A stretch of 64,000 bases of DNA from Perognathus longimembris pacificus (lineage: Eukaryota; Chordata; Mammalia; Rodentia; Heteromyidae). The notes beneath the pieces were generated by a model that searched no databases, was not told the DNA's origin, and saw only the letters and a list, made by a program, of their open reading frames with translations. The DNA is taken from assembly GCF_023159225.1 (NCBI RefSeq), contig NC_063168.1, positions 43,286,562 through 43,350,561 on the forward strand. The letters are read 5' to 3'. Of this stretch, positions 24,916-36,799 are shown piece by piece; within the stretch, counting starts at the first letter, position 1; each line of letters starts with the position of its first letter. Made by a program: the position numbers and the translations under genes.

Positions 24916-26163
24916 GGCAGCATTTTAAAATGTGGGGAGAGTAAGCATTGAAACTTGATGACTTCTCAAAACAGATGGTGTTTAAGGAACTTATTTTGTT
25001 GGGAATTTAGGAGGGGAGCTCAGAACACATGGATCAGAAGGCTGTTCCAAGACTGAGACATAGCAGTGCAGAAGAGCCAAGAGCTCAATGGGGGATGGAT
25101 CCCCAGGAGCAGCTGGGCTGGACCTGTGGGAATCTGTTGAAACAATCCCCAGTATAGGTGGAGAAAAAGACAGAGATGGAAGGCAGTGTGGTGTGTAGCT
25201 CTAAAAGTAATAATAGTGATTTTTAAATGTATTGAACAATATCAACAAAAAGACAGTGTGAAAGTCATAAAAAATAAAGGAAAGATTAGCATACTAAGCC
25301 AACCTAAATGAAGTTTCCAGGTCTGAAGTGGAGTTGGAATTTTCCTGTAACAGATAACCTACAGCTAGATGAGTTCAGCAGAAATCAGGTCATTGAACAA
25401 TTCATTGTAGAGATGATTCATTTTATAAGCCAATCTAATTTTATTATATATCATTACATATAAAATATTTTACTTGCTAACTTTATTTCCAAACATTACC
25501 TCAGTAAGGAAAATCCATATTCTAGTAGAAAAAGGCAGAAAATAAAGTAACCAAGAGGTCAGTTAATGCCATCCTAAAGCTCCTTGTGCAGAAAAACTTG
25601 TCAAAATCTCACAAAGGTCATTGTCTAAGCAAGAAGAGGGTTCACATTGAATCAGATTTTAAGGCCAAACTCTCAGAAAAATGGAAGATCAGCTGGCATT
25701 TTTATCAACCATTCTTTCTTGTGTTGTGTTTCCCAGTGGTGAGCAATAGTGTCGGGAATCGTATTTGCTCAGCTGGAATCATAGCCACAGGAATTACTCG
25801 AGCTGAAAGAATCCATATGGAGTTATTTCACTCAAGACTTTCTAATTTTGCATCTACGTCAAGAAACATTGGAAAGCATTTGTCCAGTGCAGAAGGTAGA
25901 TTGTTTTCAAACAGAAACTATTTCCTTCCCATTCTTAACCCACTTTTCTACTGTCAGGTGTCTATCCTATGAGTGTGAGGTGTGGACAATGCACAATGGA
26001 AGAGGATGTTTAAAAACCTATCAGTATTAGAACCACGTTTCCAGTACCTTCCTGAGCATTTCCCAAAACTGTTCATATCAGTGGTCTGACATTCTTTTCT
26101 GGTACTAGTCTATTGCAATCTTCTGCAGTAGTGAACTAAGAAGACCTAATGTAGGATTCAAAG

Positions 26164-26203
26164 CTTCATTCACTCATTCATTCATTCATCCATTCATTCA
26201 ACA
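26164..26203. repeat. (ATTC)n repeat
   Basis: 'ttcattcactcattcattca' and further CATT units, slightly interrupted. Confidence 0.85.
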
Positions 26204-28439
26204 ACTTCACTGTCAGGTCAAATCAGAATACAAAGAAAAATGAACATTATCTGCTCACAGGATGCTCAGGTCTAAGAAAGTGTATGACAATGAGAACAAC
26301 ATAAAAAATCGCAAAGAAGTAAAATCAGTATGCTAAGGATAAGTACCACAAGTATCCAGAGGGAAAGAAAAAGTATGGTTAGCTGGTGGCTGTGCTAGAA
26401 AGCTTCCTAAGGGAATGTATTTTGGTGTTAGCCTGGCCTTTGAGGATGTTATCTGAAAAGTAGCCATGCATTCATATTAGAATAAAAATCCAGGGACACC
26501 TGATTTCCATAGTGTGTCAGTTGCTTTCCATCCTGATTTGGATCGGAATTGCTCTTCCTATGGGGTGCTGCAGATGGCTTCCTGTGTAGGTGGACTTTTC
26601 CTTCCGTATTGAGTTTCCTGATAAATCACTATGTAGAGATAAATGAGGCCAATGAAAAATAGAAGGTTCATGTTCGTGGACGATTTCAGAACTGGCATGC
26701 TGCATGCATGTAGTAAACATAGAGAAAAGTCATTCCATATCTAGGAGAAAGGCTTCATCCTTGTTTACTGATACTTTTGAAGAAAGAGAACCTATTCATT
26801 TTTCTGGTATCTGCTGGTATAAATATCCTTATAACCCATAATAATTCACAGTCTATATCAATTTCAAAAATCATCAGTACTGACATACTATTTATTATTT
26901 CTCACCTGGTGCCAATGTCATGTAGAAACATTGCTTGTTTCACAATTAAAATCATACTAAGTGGTTAGGAAGTATACAATGGGAAGTAGTAGAGTAATAG
27001 CAAGTTAATTTGACAAGAAAATGTAGAGTACGCCTATGTACCAACCATGTTCACTTGTGAGAGGGTCCCTGATCATCACTGAAATACAAAGAGAATTTTA
27101 AGGACTGTCTTGGGTGCTTATTTTTGGTCGTATTGACCCACTATGTACTCTGTCTATAGCTAAGCCTATAACTTAGACATTATTCTGAAATAAATCATAG
27201 CCATCTCCTGTTTCAGGCATGGTGAACTGGTTCTATGTTTTGCTTCTGTAGAGTCTGAGTTATATCAAATTTCTACTCTAGGGTTATTCTTGGCTTTGCA
27301 GAATCTCATTGTGAAGAATCTATCCCAAACCCAAACTTGGTTGGTCAGAAGAATAAGTTTAAACTTTCTTTGCCTAGTCTGTAATTGTTCACTTAGGGAT
27401 TCATAGGATAGTAATGTAGCCAAAGGCCCTTTTTATGTCATTTCTTCTAGACTCATCCATGACTTCAGGCCTTGGTATGTCCTGGGGAAAGGCTCTTTCA
27501 TCTGTCCACTGACAATAAAACATATTTTCTATTTGGTGTATAAAACCGAGGACTCTAGTTTTGATGGACGTTATTCTTTTTAATGCCATTCTGCATTATC
27601 CTGGCTCTTTTCTACAATCAAAAGTTGATTTTCCTCCTGTTGAAAAAGCCTGAGTCCCCTTTAGACCTCTCACTAAATTTCAATTTCTACTTGTCAGTTT
27701 CTTCACAAAACTAACAAGACTGACATGCCCGGAGCCCTGTGAATGATCACACTGTTCTCCTTGGTGCCCTGTGATAATTTGTTCTTCATGAGTTTCTTTC
27801 TTCTTTTTCCTGTAAGCCACTCCTTTACATATACCATGGGTGAAACTGCCCTGGATACTGTCATGATGATAGAATATTACTTTCCTAATAAATTTCCAAT
27901 CGCAGCTACAATTTTCTCTTGTTGGAGGTATACTTATTTTGTAGGTTTTTTTGTTTTCTTATGCACACACTGTCTCTCTTCAATTTGAACTTCCCCAGTT
28001 TAGGAATAATCTTTCAACACTGGAAAGGAATCTATGTATTCCAGATATTATGTTGGATATTAATAAAATAGAGTAAAAGCTGTCCATATAAGCATTACTC
28101 AGTGGTTTAAATAAGACACAAATAAACCATCACAATGTAGAATATCATTGCCATGATAGAGGAAGTACAAGATCTGATGGTAGCCAGAATGGAGAATAAT
28201 TGATTCTGGCTATACTCTTTAGAAGGCTTTATGTATTACCTTATGCTTATTAGGCTTACAAGAAATATTTATTGGTGATGATAATATGGCATAAGTAGAA
28301 ATTCAGAGAAGCAAGAAGGTAGAAAATAGCCTTTCTTAGAATTGAGATGCACTTCAAGCTTTGTGGTGGTAACAGTACTCCTCTGTAATGGGTGGCTTTT
28401 ATTATTAATATAACAATCACTTAGAACAGTTATAAATTG

Positions 28440-28600
28440 CTACCATATATTGAGTGCACATTATATCTTGAGACCTGTGCTATCTTACTACATTTTAGAA
28501 GATACATTATTCAATTCTCACACCATTCCTAGTGGCTGGGTAGCATCCCCACGTTGTGGGTGAAAAGTCAGGGGACCCATCTCCCGATACACAGTTGAAC
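28440..28600 (+). repeat. MIR SINE remnant
   Basis: 'atattgagtgcacattatat', 'gacctgtgctatcttactac' and 'tattcaattctcacaccatt' follow the other MIR-end pattern (…tgtgctaag…ttcaatcctcac…). Confidence 0.45.
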
Positions 28601-28789
28601 AAGAATTAGAACTTTTCTGTCTTTCAAATTTCTTCCAAATATTTAAGTAACATAAATCTAAATATTTGAATGAATAATGTCACAACATTTTCAAAATGAT
28701 TGCTTATTTGGAACATCGGTACCAAAATCGTAGGTGAAGTAGAGAAATAAATGTGTGGAAAAATATGCATATATGTTTGTGTCAATATA

Positions 28790-28887
28790 TTTTATATATA
28801 CACACATATCTGTGTATACATACATATGTGTACATATATGTATGTACACACACGTATATATATGTATATATATACGTGTGTGTGTGT
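28790..28887. repeat. Alternating purine-pyrimidine tract with 38-base palindrome
   Basis: CA, TG and TA alternation. Bases 28846-28863 and 28866-28883 are exact reverse complements (acacacacgtatatatat and its partner) separated by two bases, so both Z-DNA and cruciform forms are conceivable. Confidence 0.9.
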
Positions 28888-28889
28888 CT

Positions 28890-30545
28890 TCACCATTTGA
28901 CGAACAGAACATTTGAGTAGATTTGTATCTAGTACCCAAACTTCTATTAGTTCCTTTAATTGTAACATTGTTAGAATTAAGAGCACAAAATCAGTATTTA
29001 AAAGTACAAAGAATAGCGATGTTATTATTGAGGATTTTGCTTTAATTCTTGGAATTATATTCAGAAACCATTTTGTCAGTCTGTACACTTCACTTTAAAA
29101 ACGTTTTCAAGTTGGATAATATCCCAGCCATTTTCATTTTTTTATTTAAATGTTTTCTAAATCTGTGAGCAGGACTGTTATAATAAAACTTGTGACTAGT
29201 GCTTTAACTGAGAACATTATCTTATTCTTTGAGGGTTAGGCTATAAACAAAGATTAGTGTCACTTAAACACGATATGGTAGAGTTGGGTGTTTAAAATGA
29301 GTTATAACTGTTTTAGGGACTTATAATAAAGTGTGTATTTTAAAGAGAATTAAGCAAATCTTGTATTATGTTATTGTTTAGTGAGCCTGTTGGTGAACAT
29401 TTCCCTTTTTCTACACCCTCCCTATATTTTTTTTCAAATTGCACATTAATATTAGATTGCTCTTGTGTGGGTCTCCTTAATCAGAAAAACATATGAACTA
29501 AAGCCAGCTGTGGGACTACAGAGCCTCTCAGAGATGCCATAAAGGGGACATAAACAAGACATTAGACCTCTTATTCCTTCCCCCCTCTCTTTTATTGCCT
29601 AGCTCAGTGGTCTGTTTTATAGCCATGGTGCTCTACCTAGCAGTCAATACTCTACCTGCAAGCTAGACTGATTCTCAGGGAGTTAGGAAATATTTGACTG
29701 TGGATTTATACACAATAGAGTTTCTGGTTACACTGTCATTATTCCCTGGCAGACTCTCTCTAATGTTCATTTCCCATCCTCTTTTTTTTTTTTTTCTAGC
29801 CTTTCCCTGCAAGCACTCGTAGGAAAGTATAAGCATCTGGTATAAATCAGTATGTTGACTGCTCTGGGATTTGATGTGTGTTACTAAATATGTGAAACCA
29901 AGGGTCAATCTGAATGTCATCCTAATAATAAGATCTTTGTGTATCACTTTTTGTTATCTTTTAAAAATTTTTATTTATCTCTTTCTTAGTAGTCTCTCTT
30001 TCTCTCTCTTTGTTTCCTACAGTTTCTGTTTTATTTTGTTCCATTCTTCATCTCCCCTTTTCAAACACATTGTGGTATGATGTTTCCTAATTTAACATTG
30101 ATTTATTGAAAGCTTGCTACATAACATAAATCTACGATATGCTGGGACCACACCAATGAGCAAGGCAAGGTTATTGATCTGTCTGCAAAATCTGAGAATT
30201 AAATGATTCCACAAAATATTTTAAAATTACATAAGTATAAAAAAATTACTGGAAGATATCAGTGTATAAAGTAAGGTTGTGTTGGCTGAATGTAACTGCT
30301 ATAGATCAGAAGTTTCTCTCTTGAAGGTACTTACTTGATCTCATGCCACTTGAGTTTCTTTAATTAAAATTTAAAATACTTTTTCTGAACAAAATACTTT
30401 GTTTTGCATATAAAATTAGGAATGAAACATCTATATGTATTACTATATTTTCTCTGTAACTATCCATATATTGTAAGTAATCTTAAATTATTAAACTTGG
30501 TGAATCCCAGGATTTACTTACAGAAAATGTCAATGAAGTTATTAC
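28890..30545. other. AT-rich intron, nothing recognised
   Basis: No gene or named repeat. A T-run occurs at 29783-29798. Confidence 0.45.
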
Positions 30546-30560
30546 ATAAACATATGCACC

Positions 30561-30767
30561 TTTTTTTTTTTTTTTGGCCAGTCCTGGGGCTTGGACTCAG
30601 GGCCTGAGCACTGTCCCTGGCTTCTTCTTGCTCAAGGCTAGCACTCTGCCACTTGAGCCACAGCGCCACTTCTGGCCATTTTCTGTATATGTGGTGCTGG
30701 GGAACTGAACCCAGGGCCTCATGTATACAAGGCAAGCACTGTTGACACTAGGCCATATCCCCAGCCC
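30561..30767 (-). mobile_element. IDL-Geo type SINE, recent
   Basis: A full dimer in reverse complement with a T-run (A-tail) and an exact 12-base duplication aacatatgcacc at 30549-30560 and 30768-30779. Young insertion. Confidence 0.93.
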
Positions 30768-31249
30768 AACATATGCACCTTTTAAACCACCCCAAAAGAT
30801 GAAATTCCAATTACCAACCTTTCTCCACTTTTTTTAGTAGCAGGCTTATTGAACATCTACATTTACATGGATGATCTAGCTTACCACATACAGAATAAAC
30901 TACACTGGATGGTTTTCTTGTCCTCTATGTCTAGGTTTTGATATGCTTGACCTAGTTTTAGTTTCCTGAGAACAAGACTTTGTGACTTTGAGAAGATTCC
31001 TATAGTCAATTATCTATATGATATTATCATGAGGTGATGCAGTGTAAAAAAAAAAAAAAAAAAGACCTCCCAATTACTGCCAGCTCTTTCATTTCTCCTC
31101 CTAATCAAAGACTGTACAGAGCTGAAATCTCTAGCCTTCTCAATTCCTATTGCCTTTATTTGAAATTAACATAAATATTCAGATTCAACCATTTAGTTCT
31201 TTGTTTGCAAATTTACCCTTCAAAAAGACATATGACTTTCTTTCTTGCT

Positions 31250-31432
31250 TTCACCTCATTTTCTTTCTTCCTCTTCCCTTTTTCTTTTACCCTCCCTTCA
31301 TTTTACCCCTTCCTCCATCCCTACCTCCCCAACACCCCATCTGTCTGTCTTTCTCTTCCCTCTTCTCTCTCTTCTTTTCTTCCCTCCCTCCCCCGTTATT
31401 CCTAACCTCTCCCTTCCTTCTCCTCTCACCAT
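31250..31432. repeat. Pyrimidine-rich tract
   Basis: About 180 bases that are nearly all C and T on the plus strand, without a simple period. Six-frame artefact ORFs rich in P, S, F and L arise here. Confidence 0.8.
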
Positions 31433-31561
31433 GTTGCCTTTAACACATTTCATAAGGTAAGAAGGCAATAAACTATGAAAGCAAGTATCAGTGGGTAACA
31501 TGGACTGTAAGACTGAGGAGGGACAGAGATCTCTATTTATTTTACTTCATCTTTTAACACA

Positions 31562-31990
31562 GCCAAGTATTTTTTTAAACTTTATTGTAAAGGTGGGATT
31601 ATAGTCATACGATTCATGTAATAAGTACATTTCCTTTTTAACAATGTCACTTCCTCCCTCATTCCCTCCCAGATTTCCTCTCCCAGCATCCCTCCCCCCA
31701 AAGTTGTATAGTTTATTTCCAACATAGTGTCTTGTGGGTTTCACTGCTGAATTGCTTCACCCTTTGTCCCACACTTAGTGCTTTCCCTTTTTCTCCCAAG
31801 ATCAGATAAACATACACAAGACAGAGGGTACAGAAATCAAAAGCAGCAACAGAAGGGCATACACCAAAGAAAAAAAGGAAAGAAGAAGAAACAAAAAAGA
31901 ACCACAGAGCATATTATAAAAATTTCTTACTTCCATTTCTTGGAGTTCATTTTGATAACTTATATAATGGCCTGACCAGGGTAGAGCCTT
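31562..31990 (-). mobile_element. Old L1 3'UTR fragment
   Basis: The plus strand shows 'aaactttattgtaaaggtgg', 'gtacatttcctttttaaca', a C-rich stretch (31645-31700) and 'gttgtatagtttatttccaa'. This parallels the complement of the L1 3' end at 40.7 kb but is more diverged. The extent beyond about 31990 is uncertain. Confidence 0.55.
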
Positions 31991-32839
31991 CTCCAGTAGA
32001 ACTGGAGCTGGGAAGAGCATTATCTTGGCTGCCTTCTCCTGGTACAGATCATCTGGATCCTAAAGCTTAGGGACAGTGGAGTAGAGAAGGCAGCTGGTCT
32101 TTCACAGAGTGAATCCATCATTTTCAGGATGGAGGTTGGGGAGGGGAGGGAGAGTCACCCAATCTTTTTGGGCCTTGCTCACCTGGAATAAGTGGTATTC
32201 TGATCTATATGGAGGTGGCCATCTGAGTAGTTTCAGATTCAAATAAGAAAGGGTATCACTGTTTTTACTAAAATTTTGTACTGCAGCCTCTACTATTGGT
32301 GGGAGACATATCAAGGAGGGTTTTTAGAATTAAAAACAAACTACAATAAAACGTATTTGTTTCATTGAAAAAAATTACATCAATCTAAGCATTCACACAG
32401 TGAGAACAAAGGAGGATATCTTAGGAGAGGATCACAAGGGCTCAATAGCTATGTGCATAAGACCATACAAAATGATTCTTATTGAAATGAACTTGAATCT
32501 CAATGTCTTTCCGGGTTACTCATTCTGTCTTTGGCTAGAGAAGGAAACTAAGGTTTGATGCAACAATACTTTGATAATCAATAACAGTTCAAACTTCCTA
32601 TATGAAAGATGTAAGAAATAAGTCCTAGAAATGTCATATGGCTTGTTGAAATTCATATCAAGAATCAATTCATATTTCTAGGACTCATACAATCCACCCA
32701 CTTAAATGAATAAGTAGTTATTAGGTTGTCTTTAAGGATTCCTTAAGTCGTAAAAGCCAGATTCTGAATTTTATTTCTGAACATATCTGAATTTGAATTC
32801 TCCATACCTCAAGGAAATAAAGCTCAGCCTAATGATATG

Positions 32840-33198
32840 ACTATCCACTTAATCCTCTTGTATCCCCTTCCTATGGTTGTACCTGCAATATCTGTGTATC
32901 TCATCTGAGCACATTGGAAACCATGTATACTGGTATTTGAACTAGGAAATAGAAAGGGAATACCAAAATCGAGAGACACAGAGTTAAAAAAAGACAAATG
33001 ACTACAAAAGCAATACTTGCAAAACTGTTTGGTATAAATGAACTGAAAAACTAACTCATGGGGGGGAAAGGGGAAGGGGGAGAGGGGAAGGGGAATGAGG
33101 GAGGAGGTAACAAACAGTACAAGAAATGTATCCAATGCCTAACATATGAAAGTGTAACCTCTCTCTACCTCAATTGACAATAAAATTTACCAAAAAAA
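32840..33198 (+). mobile_element. L1 3'UTR fragment
   Basis: 'cttgtatccccttcctatgg', 'gaaagggaataccaaaatcg', 'gcaatacttgcaaaactgtt', a G/A tract (33059-33107), 'aggtaacaaacagtacaaga', and a terminal 'gacaataaaatttacc' plus A-run. Colinear with the 20.7 kb block. A short further match ('ggatcacaagggctcaatag', about 32430) may be an upstream piece of the same element. Confidence 0.75.
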
Positions 33199-33437
33199 AA
33201 AGAAAAACCATCACAATATCTAAGTCTTTTCATAGATATTTCTTAAAATGATCTATATTATTTTTGTCATTTTCAATTAATTTATTTTATGAACAAAATT
33301 CCTTTACTCATACATTCTTGGGAAAGGGGGATGAAGACAGAAAAGCAACTTTTTTTCTACTTCCATTCTAATGGATTCTGGATTTATTATCTTTTTTGGA
33401 GTGGTTGTTTTCAACTCAGAGCCTGAAGTAATTTCCT

Positions 33438-33439
<2 letters not shown>

Positions 33440-33481
<42 letters not shown>

Positions 33482-33496
33482 ATGTGTGTGTGTATG
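33440..33496. repeat. TG microsatellite
   Basis: A GT run of about 40 bases, then a CATG break and further TG. Confidence 0.92.
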
Positions 33497-33892
33497 AGAG
33501 CATGCATGTATATGCAGATATATACTTGTGGGTCCATTTGTACTCCTGGATCAACTATTTCTCTCAAATTTATTGGTGTTTTTTTTTACATTTGTTTTTG
33601 TTCTGTGACTATTTGTTGTGTTAAAAAGTTGTATAATATATCCCACCATTATTTAGCTGCCTTGGTACTTCAATCCATATTGATCTTTGTAGTCTTCAAT
33701 ATACTTGTTTATTGTTAGACTATTTCATTTTACCATACTTTCAACAAGCAAGCTTGCTTTCATACACAAGGAGGCTTAAAGCAGACACTTCTGTCTCTTA
33801 ACATTTTCCCTATGTACTAACCTAAAGATGGCACATAGAATTTAGTAATTGCAAACTTTGGAATTAAAGTCTAGCTTTAAACTTCATAGTGC

Positions 33893-34104
33893 TGGGCTGG
33901 GAATATGGCCTAGTGGCAAGAGTGCTTGTGTCATATACATGAAGCCCTGGGTTCGATTCCCCAGTACCACATATATAGAAAATAGCCAGAAGTGGTGCTG
34001 TGGCTCAAGTGGTAGGGTGCTAGCCTTGAGCAAAAAGAAGCTATGGACAGTGGTCAGGCCCTGAGTCCAAGCCCAGGACTGGCAAAAAAAAAAAACAAAA
34101 AACC
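33893..34104 (+). mobile_element. IDL-Geo type SINE, recent
   Basis: A full dimer with B box ggttcgattcc at 33950-33960, the right half to 'ccaagcccaggactggc', and an A-rich tail. The exact 11-base duplication cttcatagtgc lies at 33882-33892 and 34105-34115. Confidence 0.93.
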
Positions 34105-34119
34105 CTTCATAGTGCCTTA

Positions 34120-35540
34120 GTAAGCTTTAGCAACTTCTACTTAAAATTAAGAATCAGCTTCACTCTAAAATCATGGTAGTAATAGCTTGTTTTTAAAGTA
34201 AAGTTTAAATCTAAAATCAAATGAATTTATTTTAGAAAGTAATTTGATAAAAAAATAAGAGTGTAGTTGAGTAAATGACTGCCATTGTTTTTGTGTTGTT
34301 GTTATTAACCTCATAAGCTAAGCATAGTAGGAATAATTATCTTTAGTGATGTCAATTATTTATAGGATAGCATACAATTATTCTTTTAATAACAGCAATG
34401 TTGATCTGAAGAATATTAAAATATACTCAGAATGGCATTTAATATAGCTTGAGTGTATATATGGAAATATATCTATAGTTGCTTCCAATGAGATAAACAA
34501 GTTTTTGTATCCACAAAATTGCATTTATTTTTAGGGCACTGGTGTCAACAACCACCTCTTCAAAGAAATTATTTCTTTTGATCCATTTAGTAACTTGATC
34601 CCAGCTGCATAAAAATAGACTTGCAGCATTTCATTTTTTCACAGACTGCTGATGGCTGCATTCCATAACTTAAGAAATCTGTCAAAAGGAAGCCTCCTAA
34701 AGTCAAAAGCTTTCACAAAAACTTGTTGTATTTGTTGGCATCTGAAATGGAATTATTTGTAATTCACCACTTACAGAATCCAAAATATGGTGTTAAAATC
34801 CTGAATATGAGTTTGAAATCTACATTAGTTATTGACTGTTACAAATTTCATCACATAAAGTAAAAACATACAACAGCAATTAAATAGATTTGTAATGATT
34901 TTAGAATTTTTTTTGGTCCAATTAAGTCTACTATTCAAATAAACAAATAGTTTGCCTAAGAATATGATGTTGAGGGATGAGAATATACATCAGTTTGAAT
35001 ACTTTCTAAAGGTTAGAGCTTTGAAGCATGATAACAAGAGAGGAGACATATAACTAGTTACCTGAAGAAGTGATGTATGTGAGATTCTGTGCTATCACAA
35101 ATGTTATATCAAAAACCCTTTTTGGACTAGAAGTTTGGATTACACAGCCATCAACACTTGATAATATCTTATAAATATAAAACATTTTCTACGTTAAGAG
35201 TTGCAACCATGATTAGTCCAGCTACTTTAAGGAACATTTTGAAAGCTTGAAAAAATGGATCCTCTGTCCATCAAAATTGTACAGATCTACACAAAATTTG
35301 CATAGTATTGTGAAGGGTTGTGTGCCTTCTAAAGCTTATTTATAAGCATATATATTTATGCAATTTAATTAATTTACAAAATTCTGAGTAAAACTAACCT
35401 AACTAGACCATATAAGCCTCATAACTAAAGTGTAGCAATTAGAAAATCATCACTAGAATAAATCTTAGACATGCCAAGTTTCTGTTGGTGTTGTTGATAG
35501 AAAGCAAATTCTTCCTAATAGGTATTGAATGGTTTTGTAG
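34120..35540. other. Unique AT-rich intron, nothing recognised
   Basis: No open frame of note and no repeat family that I can name. Confidence 0.45.
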
Positions 35541-35544
35541 ATAC

Positions 35545-35680
35545 TAAGCAAGGGGCCTACCACTTGAGCCACATCTATCTCCATATTTTGCTTTTGAGAT
35601 AGAATCTCCTTTCCAGGCTGACCTTGAATTTATGATTCTCCCAAGTAGTTAGGGATATAGGTGTATACCACAATACTTGT
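35545..35680 (-). mobile_element. B1-like/Geo-like SINE fragment
   Basis: The plus strand shows 'ctaccacttgagccacatct', 'ttttgagatagaatctcc', 'aggctgaccttgaatttatg' and 'cccaagtagttagggatata'. This is the complement of a B1-like element with part of the middle section. Confidence 0.5.
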
Positions 35681-36689
35681 TGTACAAAGCAATACTTGTG
35701 TAGAAGACATATTCAAAGTAGAAACACCTAGAAACAGAAATTGGATATCTTAAATTTGAAACTTTGAAATTTTTTCACTTGAAATTTGAACTTTGAAGGC
35801 TAAAGGAAAAGAAGACAATAAAGCCTTATTCTGCATGGTAATTTATTTGGATATAAGCAACATGTTCTCAAATCACAATTTCCAACTTTGTTGGCTATCT
35901 TTGGTAGATCATAAAACAAAGTCACAGGTTTCTGTAGGTGTGAAACATGAGTGAAAGATGAAGAATGCCTGTGGTAATAATAAAAAGACAATGTAAAGGC
36001 CTGGGTTCTTGGGTAAATCCATTTTACAGCTCATTAACCCTGCCGTTAATTGACCAAAATCACTGCTGAATTTATCCATGTGATATAACTATACCTACAA
36101 ACATAAACAAACATGCATGTACATGTTGAAATTTTAATGATTCTCTTCAATTCAACTGGAGGAGGAGACATTGGCATCAACAACTCCCTAGAATCACAGG
36201 GACAGTTGTGTATGTTTTCTTTTTCTTTTTTGTTGTTTTCATTGTTAGCCACTGTGGTCTGACTTAAAGTCTGTACAAAACTGTCTTTATTGAACTCAGA
36301 AATATATTATGGGAGGGTAGGTGACTCTTAGTGTTAGCAAGATTGGAGCAAAGGATTGAATAGAAATTTCATGAATGACTTTGAAATATGAACCACAAAA
36401 GATTTCTGAGTAACACCTCCCTTTCATGTCTGTCTGTCTTTCTCTCTCTCTTCCTCCCCCACTATATTTCTCTTCCTACTACTTAACAAAAATATTTGTG
36501 GTTATTTTGAAGAAGCTCCTATTGCATTAGAAAAATAAATATTAAAAGAGTTAGAGAGCTGCCAGGGTGGACAACACCCCTTAAGGTATTTGCTATCTAC
36601 TGGCAGACAGAAGCCACCTTGAGCAAATTATGTCTTTGTTTCTCATAAGTACACACAGGTATGCCAGAAAGCATCATCTTAGCAGCAGC

Positions 36690-36790
36690 AGCCACTGTTG
36701 ATGTGTACCTGCTCTGTGCCAGGCCTTAAGCTGCCAAGCACTCATGAGCACTCAGTACCCAGCATCTTGTGAAGACTGCACAGTTCTGAA
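36690..36790 (+). repeat. Possible MIR remnant
   Basis: 'acctgctctgtgccaggcct' followed by 'taagctgccaagcactcatg' resembles the MIR 'tgtgccaggcac' motif. Short match. Confidence 0.35.
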
Positions 36791-36799
36791 CACATCTCC

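Larger units (their letters stand above)
24200..28430. other. AT-rich intron, mostly unrecognised
   Basis: The 128-codon frame 25586-25972 shows no family similarity and no clear exon borders. Only an ATTC repeat and a doubtful LTR fragment were seen. Confidence 0.45.

Noticed and set aside
25586..25972. 128-codon plus-strand frame
   Set aside because: No domain, no recognisable similarity and no clear acceptor/donor pair at the ends. One frame of this length is expected by chance in 64 kb.
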